Assembly: GCA_905250025.1 (NCBI GenBank)
Contig: CAJNOJ010000014.1
Location: 193,624 to 257,623 of the forward strand
Direction of reading: 5' to 3'
Length of the DNA: 64,000 bases
Source: Adineta ricciae
Lineage: Eukaryota; Rotifera; Eurotatoria; Adinetida; Adinetidae
Notes under the pieces: model-generated
Database searches by the model: none
What the model was told of the DNA's origin: nothing
The model's input: only the letters and a program-made list of their open reading frames with translations
In this document: positions 47,447-62,683 of the stretch, one piece after another
Layout: the number at the start of each line of letters is the position of its first letter
Numbering within the stretch: position 1 is the first letter of the stretch
Position numbers and translations under genes: made by a program

Positions 47447-47447
47447 N
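47447..47447. other. Single-N contig join inside the Argonaute pair
   Basis: To the right of the N, 47448-47708 repeats 45622-45882 with about one difference. To the left, 47094-47446 parallels 49227-49579 closely. The N therefore joins the 3'-truncated copy 1 to the 5'-truncated copy 2, and the true arrangement could be two full genes. Confidence 0.85.
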
Positions 47448-50400
47448 GTTTTGCATATTGTGAGATGAGTGACTTCATGATCTGCTTGAGACTGACGATA
47501 TGTTCTCGACTTTCGCCTCGTGTTTGAGGTGGTCGAAACTGTTGGTAGACTTCTTTGAAGTATCGGTTGGGTATGTCATCAGCAGACGCAACGACGGCAA
47601 CTACAGAAGGCTGCATAGTGGCACCGGGAGCAGGATGACTAAGATCAGCACCGACATACATAATACGATGACCACGCGTGAAGAATCGCTCGATGACTGG
47701 CCTAAAGCAGAAAGAATAAACAAGTGTCGAAATATTTGATGAAATATAACAAAGTTTCATAATAATGAAAATGTTTATATGACTGAGAATGAGTGGTATT
47801 CAAAAGTTGTCTCGAAAATTAACCGATTGATGAGTTTAGTTTTGCGTAGATTGACTCGGTAAAATGCAAATACGGGTAATGTGTTTTTTTTAATGTTTGG
47901 TTATGAACAAAAAGAGAAAGGTAGGCAGTTTTTCGAGAACGCATATTTAGATATGTGCAATCTTTTCCATCTTGAAAGTTGGCTTTATTCTTATCCGTGT
48001 TAGTTTTTCTCGATCCTTCTCTCAAACCTTCGTACACGCTTGCATCATCGAAACAGATATAATGTAACTTACGGGACTTGAAGTATACTATTAATACCAT
48101 CTAGTTTTGTATTGATTTTCAGCAGTATATTGCTCAGCTTCGCAAGGTCCCAAGCGTCAGGACTCTTCTTTGTTCCTTTGCGAGCATTTTTTTCCTCAAT
48201 CATTTGAGTGACGATCCCAACACCCGCGTCTAGCTCACACTAAAACAAATCAGTGTAACTCGAATTATTTAATTAGTTTTGCAGACATTTACCAGTTTTT
48301 TCAGATCTCTATAAGCTTCTTTGTTTTGTTTCGACAAACTTTTTGACGGTAGGATCACCATGAAAAACTTGCAGTCCGGATTCTTGTTCATCATTTCTTT
48401 AATCTTATATACCACGTTCTCAATCGAATATGAACTATCTGTGGTAGCTACGCACTCTTCGTATAGTTCAGGCCCGATACATTGCATGCCTTGTTGTCGT
48501 GCAACTCCACTCAATTGAATGTAGAATTGTTTACAATCATCGCCACGAATCCTCGACAGATTGATCATTGCCCATACACGTGGAAATGCTGATGGTGTGT
48601 GAAAGCGAGCTCCCCTAGGCTCCCAAGTTCCTACATCTCTAACATCCCTCGAAGTTACTCGATGATGATCCCCGTAAACTACTTCTGGCATCGGCAAAAC
48701 ACGAGCTGGCACTGTCACCATTTTTACGTCTAAATTCATCTGCCATGCAGCCACGAATGGATCAGCTTCGAAACACTGCTTCTTTGGGTCGGCACGTATG
48801 TTTTTGATTGTTCTCTCATATTCAATCGGTTTCATCGTTGACACACGACACATCGTGGCTCTCTGCTCGTCAGTCACTTTTTTCACCCTCACAGGTTCGA
48901 CATCGACCAGTTCCATCGGGAGAAATGATCGATTGCGCATTTCTAACGTCGGTAACGATGGATGCCTGAAGCATTATCATATGCTCAACCATAGAAAATA
49001 CATTTATTTCTGCACTCACTGCAATTCGACATTATATTGTTTGTTGTAATATTCTTCAATTGTCACATCACGCTTTTCTTGCTTCCAATAAAAGTTTTCC
49101 TCCGACGCAGGGCGTCCGAATTTCACTATTTCATAACTGATTGGCTTGTCTGCAGCCTGTGACCGCACTCGAAGATCTGGTCCAAAATATTCATGAAAAC
49201 GCTCTTTTCATTGCTCATGTATTAAAGTACTTACGTTTACAATGCTTGAATAAAAACTCAGCATCAATTCGATAGCTTCGGTTTCTTACATCAAGCCATT
49301 GCAAAACATCACGACTATCTGCCATTCGAACATCTCTTTGTCTACTATATTTTGCTTTTCCGCTAGGACTTTGCACCATCACTTCACACACAAAATCCAA
49401 AAACGGCTGCTTCTTCATGAAAACTGAATGTTTCACTACAATCAACATAACCATTTAGTATCACCACCTTCATCATCTGCATACTCACCATCTAGATTCA
49501 TCAGCAACTGATGTTTGCCCTTGGAAAATACCAGACACGAATAGAACCCACGCCATGCCGCTTTACCTAATCCGAGATCCCATTCACACCCATATCCGTC
49601 GGTACTCGGCGTGAAGAACGAACGAGTGAACACAAATGATGCTTGCGATGAGCAGTGTTCGTGTAGTGCCACTGACAGCACCTGCTTCACCTCTTGTAAA
49701 TCTTCGATTCTCTCATTGGTGAGTGATGATGGATCGAAGAGCTCATTCAGATTTCGGATTAGTGCAAGATCAACTGGTGTTCCCACTCGTTGCACGATGA
49801 CTTGGTGTGGTTCTTGTCGATTCGAGCGATTAGGGCCGTCGATGATTTGTGCAGGAGTCTAGAAATGAAGAGGTGAGAGAGGGTACATTGAATGAGACAT
49901 GTTACATTTTCTGTGATGTCAGGAAGTGGCTGATCGAAGCTGAATATCGTTGACTGGTTGTCGAAGACGATCTTGTTCTTGTTCACCTGTGGATGCTGTC
50001 GACAGAATGCCAGAAGCCAAGAGTGATAGAAGATGCTAAAAGATGAAGAAGGGTGTGAAGGGAGTGAAGCAGAATATGAAGTATGTTTACCGTCGTCGAT
50101 CTCTGTGAATATCGAGATTTTTCTTGTTTCGAATGAGAATGTGATATTTGTAGACGAGACCATTTTGCGGAAAGTGGAGGACGGGAAAGTAGTTGGTAGC
50201 AACGTCGATTTGTTGTCCGAGAGTGCCGAGTTGATCGGGTTTCGTCGGTCGATCATTGGTACCGAATTGTTGTTGAGTGAGATCGGTAACAGTCCAGAAG
50301 GGGTCCGGTGGTGGGTTGTTTCGTTTTGAATCTCCTCCACGTCCTCGACCACGTGGTACAGTGGACGAAGTTGTTGTTGGTTGATTCACATTACTTGAAG

Positions 50401-50626
50401 TAGAAGCAAATCCAGTATCTGTGGTTGTTGTTGTCTCGGTTGTGCTTTTTTGAGAAGGCGCTGAAAGTGTGTCGTCAGCGAGGGAGGAGGGAGATGGTGC
50501 AGTGTTCTCTGCAGTAGGAAGGTTTGGCAAATCATCGGTAGCAATTGCAGGGCCTGGTGGGGCGATGATGGTCTGTGCCGTTCCACGACCGCGGCCCCTA
50601 CCTTTTGGTTGCTGTGCTGAAGCCAT
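47448..50626 (-). CDS. Argonaute copy 1, lacking 3' end (N-terminal, PAZ, MID, start of PIWI)
   Basis: AGO-clade Argonaute. Exons: 50626-50091, 50035-49906, 49858-49489, 49435-49235, 49203-49020, 48965-48293, 48239-48073 and 47701-47448. The N-terminus has GRGRGRG and SSTVPRGRGRGGDSKRN, RG-rich motifs that in other Argonautes are arginine-methylated and bind Tudor proteins. They are separated by a Ser/Thr-rich linker. N and L1 domains follow (KIVFDNQSTIFSF, GGY-like GYGCEWDLGLG), then PAZ ([20 protein letters not shown]), L2 ([13 protein letters not shown]), MID (VWAMINLSRIRG .. CKFFMVILPSK) and the first part of PIWI with catalytic Asp ([10 protein letters not shown]) and Glu. The frame stops at the N at 47447, shortly after LISQYAK. 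Truncation is most likely due to assembly. Confidence 0.92.
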
Positions 50627-51340
50627 AAGTCTTTCTCAGAAGTAAGTCATTCTGATAAAACAGTGAGAAAAGCCACATTGATATACTTTTGAGAGAAGAG
50701 ATTTTTTTCTGACTGGGAATTTTGGTTTTGTTCTATTCTTTTTCTTTTGAAAGTTTCTCATAGGCTAATCCAGCAAATGCATTACAGCTATAATTTGTGG
50801 TCGAAAGAGGCCGTATGCTGTCACACTTACTGAGAGAAATTTTGTTGAGTTGAAATAGGACAATGTATGTACGTAAATAGATACTATTATTTTCTATGTT
50901 ATCGGTATTTGCAATTTGCTGCAGAAAACTGATGAATCAGTCTGTCAGAGGAGAAGTTCGAAAAAATATGAAACAAGAATCATGACAATTCTGTTAGGAA
51001 GCATTTGTAGTGCTCTAGATCTCATAAAAATCTGGGATTTTTCCCAGTAGTTGCAAGTAAATATCGGTGCCTTCTTATTGTATTGAAAAATGAATGATCA
51101 TCTGATTTTTTCGTTAGTTTTAGATGATTTGATAGACCCTCTATCGTTCAGTATCACAGTGCAAAAAGAAATGTTTTCGAACATTCGAAGACACTGGATT
51201 GTGAAACATGTGCAAAATATAGTAGGAAAAAAATAAAGCCATAATAGAAAATGAAAACGCGGAAAATGCTCAGATCAAATGAAAGTCAACTCAAAACAAA
51301 ACAAAACAAAACTGTTCTCAGTGTTCTCGTCCTTCTCAAA
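50627..51340. other. Argonaute upstream region and adiponectin-receptor tail
   Basis: About 700 bp AT-rich spacer between the start of Argonaute copy 1 and the stop of the first PAQR gene; expected to hold the Argonaute promoter. No coding exon supported. Confidence 0.4.
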
Positions 51341-52797
51341 TTTACTGATATAGAGAATTGAACGCATTGTGAATCGATGGCAGAACACCTTTGCGACAAT
51401 CTCCGATGTCCGACTGATGTTTCGAAAGTACACAGATACCATAGTAATGAACACAGGCTGCAGCAACAACGAAAACATGAAAGATCTGGTGACTTTGAAA
51501 CTATAACAAACGACATCTTGTGGAGTTAACTCTATGAAAGTAGTTCAACTATTCCTACCCAAATATCAAAGTAACCAGGAGCTAATCGTTCAGGTATACG
51601 TGCTAATTTTATAAAAAGGATACACATGAGTGGAAATATATGGATAGTAGCTACCTGCATAGAGAGAAGCACCTGTGATGTATAAAACTGCCATGACGAC
51701 TAGCCATTGAGCTGCACCAGCTAAAAAATTTCGAAACTTCTACGGAGATCAGTTGAAATTTGTCACATACTTGTAAACGCATGCTTAAAACCAAAAAGTA
51801 ACACATAGTGGCAAGTTGGAACAAAACCGAATAGACCAAAAGCAATGAATAGAACTAGAAAATAAAATGAGAGAAGCGCAAAGAATAGTTTGTTCTCTAT
51901 CGAAAATCGAAAAGAAACATACGTGCTCGACATGTTCGATATTCCGGTGCAGAAAATTTGTCCCACATGGAAACAATTATACAGCCGGTACCTAATGTTA
52001 TCGTAATCAGTAAATATGCTATCTTTGTTCCAAATTCACAATAAAAACCATAATAGATCCATGGAATAAATGATGCAATGATCAAAATTGATATTCCACA
52101 ATAATCGAGCCTATCAATCATACATATAAATACAAGTACTTATAATAAAAAGAGATCTTACTTATTGAAGAGTTTCGAAACTTTTGGTGAATGACAATAC
52201 ACTGTATGGTATAAAGTTGAGAACAATAAACAGAGAATAGCGCCGAGAAAAAATATCCCGAACGTAAGTTTCTTTTCAATATGAACCTCAGATGATGGAC
52301 GTGTAATAAAGTAAATGGCAATGATGATGAAAAATAGAGTTCCGAGCAAATGTGTCCAGATGTTCACTGTTTCCGTATGAAGACGAAAGATCGATGCGAA
52401 ACATTGTTTGAAACTTGGCATTGGTGGACGATGCCCGGAGATGAGAAATTCATTGTCGAGCAACCAATGTGGAAGATGACTATGATCGACGACGTATTGA
52501 ACAACAAGTTTACCCACTTCTCTCGCTTGTTCAGCACATTTGGTTGGCATTTCAAAGACCGCGTCCATCAATTCATTGTTGTCATCATTGGATTCCGGTT
52601 TGGATGGATAAGATTTACTTCGTGCATACGTTGATTGATTATCCCCATCACTAGTTGGTTCACTCTAAAAAAATAAAGAATTATTTTGATATGTGAGAAT
52701 CCATGAATTCTATACATACGAGGGTACGAGCAAGTACTCGTCGTCGAACATCTGCTTCAGTAGAATCAGGTTTGCTATTTTCCATTTCGTCCGTCAT
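51341..52797 (-). CDS. Adiponectin receptor-like PAQR protein, copy 1
   Basis: Seven-helix membrane protein of the PAQR family, with N-terminus in the cytosol; animal relatives act as ceramidase-like receptors controlling lipid metabolism and membrane fluidity. Exon 1 is 52797-52720 and exon 2 52664-52162; five to six short exons follow down to the stop at 51341. The pre-domain has EQAREVGKLVVQYVVDHSHLPHWLLDNEF. The family core follows: FRLHTETVNIWTHLLG and LFSTLYHTVYCHSP with the zinc-binding His, LDYCGISILIIASFIPWIYY, and near the C-terminus FQSHQIFHVFVVAAACVHYY with the last two zinc-ligand His. All joints I checked keep frame. A stretch of about 225 bp is almost identical to copy 2. Confidence 0.93.
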
Positions 52798-53188
52798 GAA
52801 TAGTTTTCGATAAAACCGTATATTAAAAAGACTATCTGAAACAGATGGTATGACTCATGATGATTCATGATTGAAATAAAAGTGTGAAGAAACAAACATG
52901 GAATGTATTTTCAACAAAGAAATTAGAATATTTCTTTGATATAGAACAGTGAAACACAAATTGATAAGTCTAAACACGAAACAGCTCTATCGACACATTA
53001 AGGAGAGTCGTTACAACATTGGTTGTTTAATGAAACTAAAAATGTAGAAAACAAGCTTGCGTATAAGAAAAATGACTAAGAAATCGAAGAACATGTGGTA
53101 GGAAGTAGGCAAAGGAAGTCTACAATATGTACCCAGTTTTCAACTGCAAAATAAGTCAAACTGATACATTGAATCACTGTTCGATTTC
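52798..53188. other. Spacer between the two PAQR genes
   Basis: 391 bp, AT-rich, separating tandem genes in the same orientation. No feature beyond the presumed promoter of copy 1. Confidence 0.4.
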
Positions 53189-54738
53189 TCACGCCATCAT
53201 TGCAGCCATAGGTGCTGTATTTGGGCTAAGGATATTTCGACAATCACCAAAATAATTCGTTTGGTTATACGATAGCACGCAAATACCATAATAGTGAACA
53301 CAGGCTGCAGCGACAACGAAAATGTGGAATAATTGATGACTTTGAAACTAATCGAACAAAAGAAAGACCATTCTAAAATAACCTTTCCATGATGTTGATA
53401 AACTTACCCAGATATCGAAAGCACCGGGTGCTAATCGTTCGGGAATTCGTGCTACACAAAAACAAAGATGTTTAACAGTAAAATACTCGATCGTTTAATT
53501 CTAAATTTACCAGCATAAATGCAAGCACCAGTCACGTAAAGTGCAGCTACTAATAATAAATATTGAGTAGCGCCGGCTGAAAAAGTTAAATACATTTATT
53601 ATTCACATTATGATAGTGATATCGATTGCTCATACTTGTAAAAGCATGTTTAATGCCAAAACGTATAATGTAGTGGCATGTAGGTATAAAACCGAACACA
53701 CCGAATGTAATAAATAGCACTATAAATGATGAACAATATTTCCGTCTAGCAACAAAGTTATTATTTTATCAAACAACTTACAAGCTCTATAGACTCGATA
53801 TTCCGACGAAGAGAATCTGTCCCACATTGATATAACTATACATCCGGCTCCCAATATTCCAATCAGTGTTAGATACGCCACTTTTGTACCGAATTCACAA
53901 TAGAACTGATAGTAAAGTAGTGGAACAATTGATCCTATGATCAAGATCGCGATTCCACAATAATCCAGCCTAAATACAAATAATCCATTTAACACAAATG
54001 ATTGCAATATTTTCTAGAACGCTTACTTGCTGAAAAACTTGGAAATCTTCGGTGAATGGCAGTAAAGTGTATGATATAATGTCGAACATAGTAAACAAAT
54101 AATAGCACCCAGGAAGAATGCACCAAAAATTAATTTCTTTTCCATATGAACTTCGGTCGATGGGCGAGTGGTGAAGTATATAGCAATGACGATGAAAAAT
54201 AGAGTTCCGAGTAAATGTGTCCAGATGTTCACTGTTTCCGTATGAAGACGAAAGATCGATGCAAAACATTGTTTGAAACTTGGCATTGGTGGACGATGTC
54301 CGGAGATGAGAAATTCATTGTCGAGCAACCAATGTGGAAGATGACTATGATCGACGACGTATTGAACAACAAGTTTACCCACTTCTTTCGCTTGTTCAAC
54401 ACATTTGGTTGGAACTTCGAAAACTGTATCGATTAGATCATCGGTTTGATCACGAAGATCGTTGTAAGATAGACGATATAGACTTCGACTGTATGTATTT
54501 GATTGTGAATCAATGCAAAGTGATGGTTCACTCTAGAAAATAAACGTGAATACAGTTGATTATATAGGTCAGCTAGCTGGGATATTCGCTGAGTGCTTAT
54601 TCGTTTGAGTCAATTGATACGTACTCGTGGACGAGTCAATGTTCTTTTGCGAATCGTTGGTTCATGTGAATCTTGATCGCTCACTGGTATCGTGTCTGAT
54701 AATAATTTATCTTTCATTCGTCGGTATGAAGAATCCAT
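53189..54738 (-). CDS. Adiponectin receptor-like PAQR protein, copy 2
   Basis: Tandem paralogue of the preceding PAQR gene with the same exon layout. Start ATG 54738 (MDSSYRRMKDKLL); the second exon begins near 54534 and ends about 54027; the stop is at 53189. Core motifs: EQAKEVGKLVVQYVVDHSHL, FRLHTETVNIWTHLLG, LCSTLYHTLYCHSP, LDYCGIAILIIGSIVPLLYY and FQSHQLFHIFVVAAACVHYY, so all zinc-binding His are present. The N-terminal tail and C-terminal tail (ending in TAPMAAMMA) differ from copy 1, suggesting separate regulation. Region 54191-54415 matches copy 1 at nearly every base, including silent sites. Confidence 0.93.
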
Positions 54739-55763
54739 TTCTGTTAAGACTACGTTTTTAGAAAGGAAAATCTAAAAAAAAAAATTTTCTCAAAGAAACT
54801 ATCGGCAGTCGAATCATAAGCCATGAATATGTTCGTTGTTTGATATTTCAAAATAACATTTGAATGAGATAGTAATCAACGATAACTCCGCTTGCTCTCA
54901 TTCTTTCGCAAAGTTTACATAGTCATTAGCTATGATAATCTCCAAGCACATGGTATTTGATTAGCATGTGATATCATTACATTATCATCAGCTGAGAACG
55001 AAGTTATGCTATAGAGATAAGTGGATAATGATAGTTGATTATATGATAAAGAAAAAAACAGATGCTTGACTACGATTGACTTATCGAGATAGTAAGAAAG
55101 CGATATGTACATCGAGAACTTAGCATTTCTAATTGCGAGGAACTACTGATCGATTGATATAAGATAAATCGAGAGAGACGATTTCCATCCGTCAAAACTT
55201 TTCAATCCTTATTCAATTTCGCGAATCGTTTTGCGTGACACTCTAATTAATCATACTTTTTCCTATTCAACTACAGTGCCACGTATGATTTACATCATCT
55301 TATTAAAAGAAAAAAAAAACGCTGGAATGAGACATGTCAATGGCACTCATGAAAAACTCCTTATATCACATGCCATCAAGCTTAGATCATATGACAGAAA
55401 TGATTCATTGACATTTCTTTGCATAATATTCATGTACTTGCATCATTCCACCTGTTCTTCTTCTCGAATTTCGAAACAAAATCGTTTTGTTTCATGGTTG
55501 ATGAATATGATTGTCTATACTCGACGTGAATCTATCTGAAAAATAATAAATAATTTTTCTCAATATCTGGCTTTTCGTATGAAAAAGCAGCAAAGGAAAA
55601 CGAAGTGGCAAATCACACGTAAAACAAATTAATATCAACAAAAATAGTCATAGTGATAATCATCATAAATAAAAACAGGAGAGTACAATTGTTCGTTCGA
55701 TTTTTCTTTTAGATAATTTTACATGAAAAACGTTTGGAAGCACACGAAAAACATGAGCTTAAC
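54739..55763. other. Spacer between PAQR copy 2 and VPS34
   Basis: About 1 kb AT-rich sequence. The frame at 55231-55539 lacks domains or signals. Presumed promoter of PAQR copy 2 and 3' end of VPS34. Confidence 0.4.
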
Positions 55764-59670
<3,907 letters not shown>

Positions 59671-60107
59671 TAGTTTGACTAGATCATCTAGAACACTAAT
59701 GACGAAAATCTGATCGATGCTTAATTCGAGTGGAATTGCAAAATAAGAGCAAATGGAAAAGTATGTAAAACATACTTTAGCAACACATGACTTCGACATC
59801 GCTCTGAAAGTATGGAGGAGACAAAGATTTTCTATTGGTCAGTAAATCGAACCAATCATGAAGCACGTGAATAAAAAAAATCAACTGAATTTTATTGACA
59901 GCAATAAAAGACAAGTAGAACAGGACGAATCGAATCAATATTTTTGACTGAAAAGAATCTAATCCTTCGCTTTGAAGAGATTAGATTCTGTTGAAAAAAA
60001 AAACAAAAGCATTCTGCTTCTAAAAGAGATAGATGATATCGATGGAAGCAAACGCAAATAATTATACAATATTTATCGAAAATCTCACAACTCTTTGCTT
60101 GTTTCAG
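59671..60107. other. Divergent promoter region between VPS34 and glutaminyl cyclase
   Basis: 437 bp separating two genes transcribed away from each other, so it probably holds both promoters. It ends in a pyrimidine-rich acceptor directly before ATG 60108. No coding exon beyond the alternative VPS34 start. Confidence 0.45.
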
Positions 60108-61716
<1,609 letters not shown>

Positions 61717-61844
61717 CGATCTTCTTTTTATTAAATCACTCGTAAAAACAAAAACAACAGTGGTGCTCAAATAATCTGTGTTTTCTTTGTTTTTGCTATC
61801 ATTTCACTGCAGTACAGAAAAATAAATCGACAAAAGTAGAAGCA

Positions 61845-62147
61845 TTAACGTCGACCAAGTAAATTGAAATTTAATCCGGTAAAATTCATTGGTTCCAAAG
61901 GAAAAAAATTCAATGAACCAAGTTCAAAATTCATCCATGGTAGCACAAAATCGGCTGGACAAGTGCTACATTTATGCTTGCAACATGGATCATTTGGCGT
62001 CTCTTCGAACCCGCATAGACAAAAAGCAGGTTCGTAGATGCAAAAATTAGTATTGCATGATGGAGTTTGACTATTGCGACGAATTGGTGTCGGTGATGAT
62101 GATACAGTTGCAATAGCAAATGCGATGAATAATAGGAAGCACTTCAT
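61845..62147 (-). CDS. Secreted eight-cysteine peptide, paralogue 1
   Basis: 100-residue single-exon protein with signal peptide (MKCFLLFIAFAIATVSSS) and a compact cysteine domain: C-x4-C-x6-C-x-C-x9-CC-x3-C-x2-C (residues about 32-63). The C-terminal part is hydrophobic and Phe/Leu/Asn-rich and ends LLGRR, which looks like a Gly-dibasic amidation and cleavage signal. The same cysteine spacing occurs in the neighbour 62292-62570. I do not recognise a named family. Possible roles, by general analogy only, are secreted signalling or defence peptide. Confidence 0.8.
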   Translation of the reverse strand: MKCFLLFIAFAIATVSSSPTPIRRNSQTPSCNTNFCIYEPAFCLCGFEETPNDPCCKHKCSTCPADFVLPWMNFELGSLNFFPLEPMNFTGLNFNLLGRR

Positions 62148-62291
62148 CTTTGTTTTCTCAGTCAATGCTAACGTATCAGAGAAAAGAAGTCAGATATATT
62201 TCGAAAAAGAACCATCTGTTTGTGCTCTCAGACGATTATTCATTTTTATTTGATTAAAACAAAAACAATCCGAGAGAAAATAGATTTTGAC

Positions 62292-62570
62292 TCATCCTCG
62301 ACGAAGTAATGGAAATTGAATTGGAGGTAAAGTGAATGAACTCCAATCGATAGTAAGCCATGGTTTAACATTAAAGTCAGGCGGACACGGCGTACAAGTA
62401 GCTTTACAGCAACGATCCTCAGGAGTTTGTGTTACACCACAAAAACAGAATGATGTGTCGACAATACAGGTGTAAGGCGCACATGATGCATCTGCATTAG
62501 ATGTTGGTGAGGAGACTATGCTATTTATGAAAATTGATATGAGAACAAGACTGAGAACAGCTTTTTTCAT
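62292..62570 (-). CDS. Secreted eight-cysteine peptide, paralogue 2
   Basis: 92-residue single-exon protein, tandem to paralogue 1 on the same strand, 144 bp apart. Signal peptide MKKAVLSLVLISIFINSIVS, then the identical cysteine pattern C-x4-C-x6-C-x-C-x9-CC-x3-C-x2-C with otherwise diverged residues. The shared blocks are FC-x-CG and TP-x-D. It is followed by a Pro/Trp/Phe-rich tail ending LLRRG, not LLGRR. Conservation of spacing against low sequence identity indicates selection on a disulphide-bonded fold. Function unknown. Confidence 0.8.
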   Translation of the reverse strand: MKKAVLSLVLISIFINSIVSSPTSNADASCAPYTCIVDTSFCFCGVTQTPEDRCCKATCTPCPPDFNVKPWLTIDWSSFTLPPIQFPLLRRG

Positions 62571-62683
62571 GTTTGATTGTAGGAAATAGGTGTGGTCGAT
62601 AAATGATTGATATGTTTTTGAAAACAACGAAAATCGTTCTGAAACATTTGTTGATATTCACACCGACACGATTTGAATCAGTA

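Noticed and set aside
59671..59799. Upstream ATG at 59799 as the VPS34 start
   Set aside because: The frame from 59799 gives a hydrophobic leader not found in VPS34, while ATG 59670 begins right before the conserved SEKFHFVFSHEL segment; the upstream part is more likely leader or intron.
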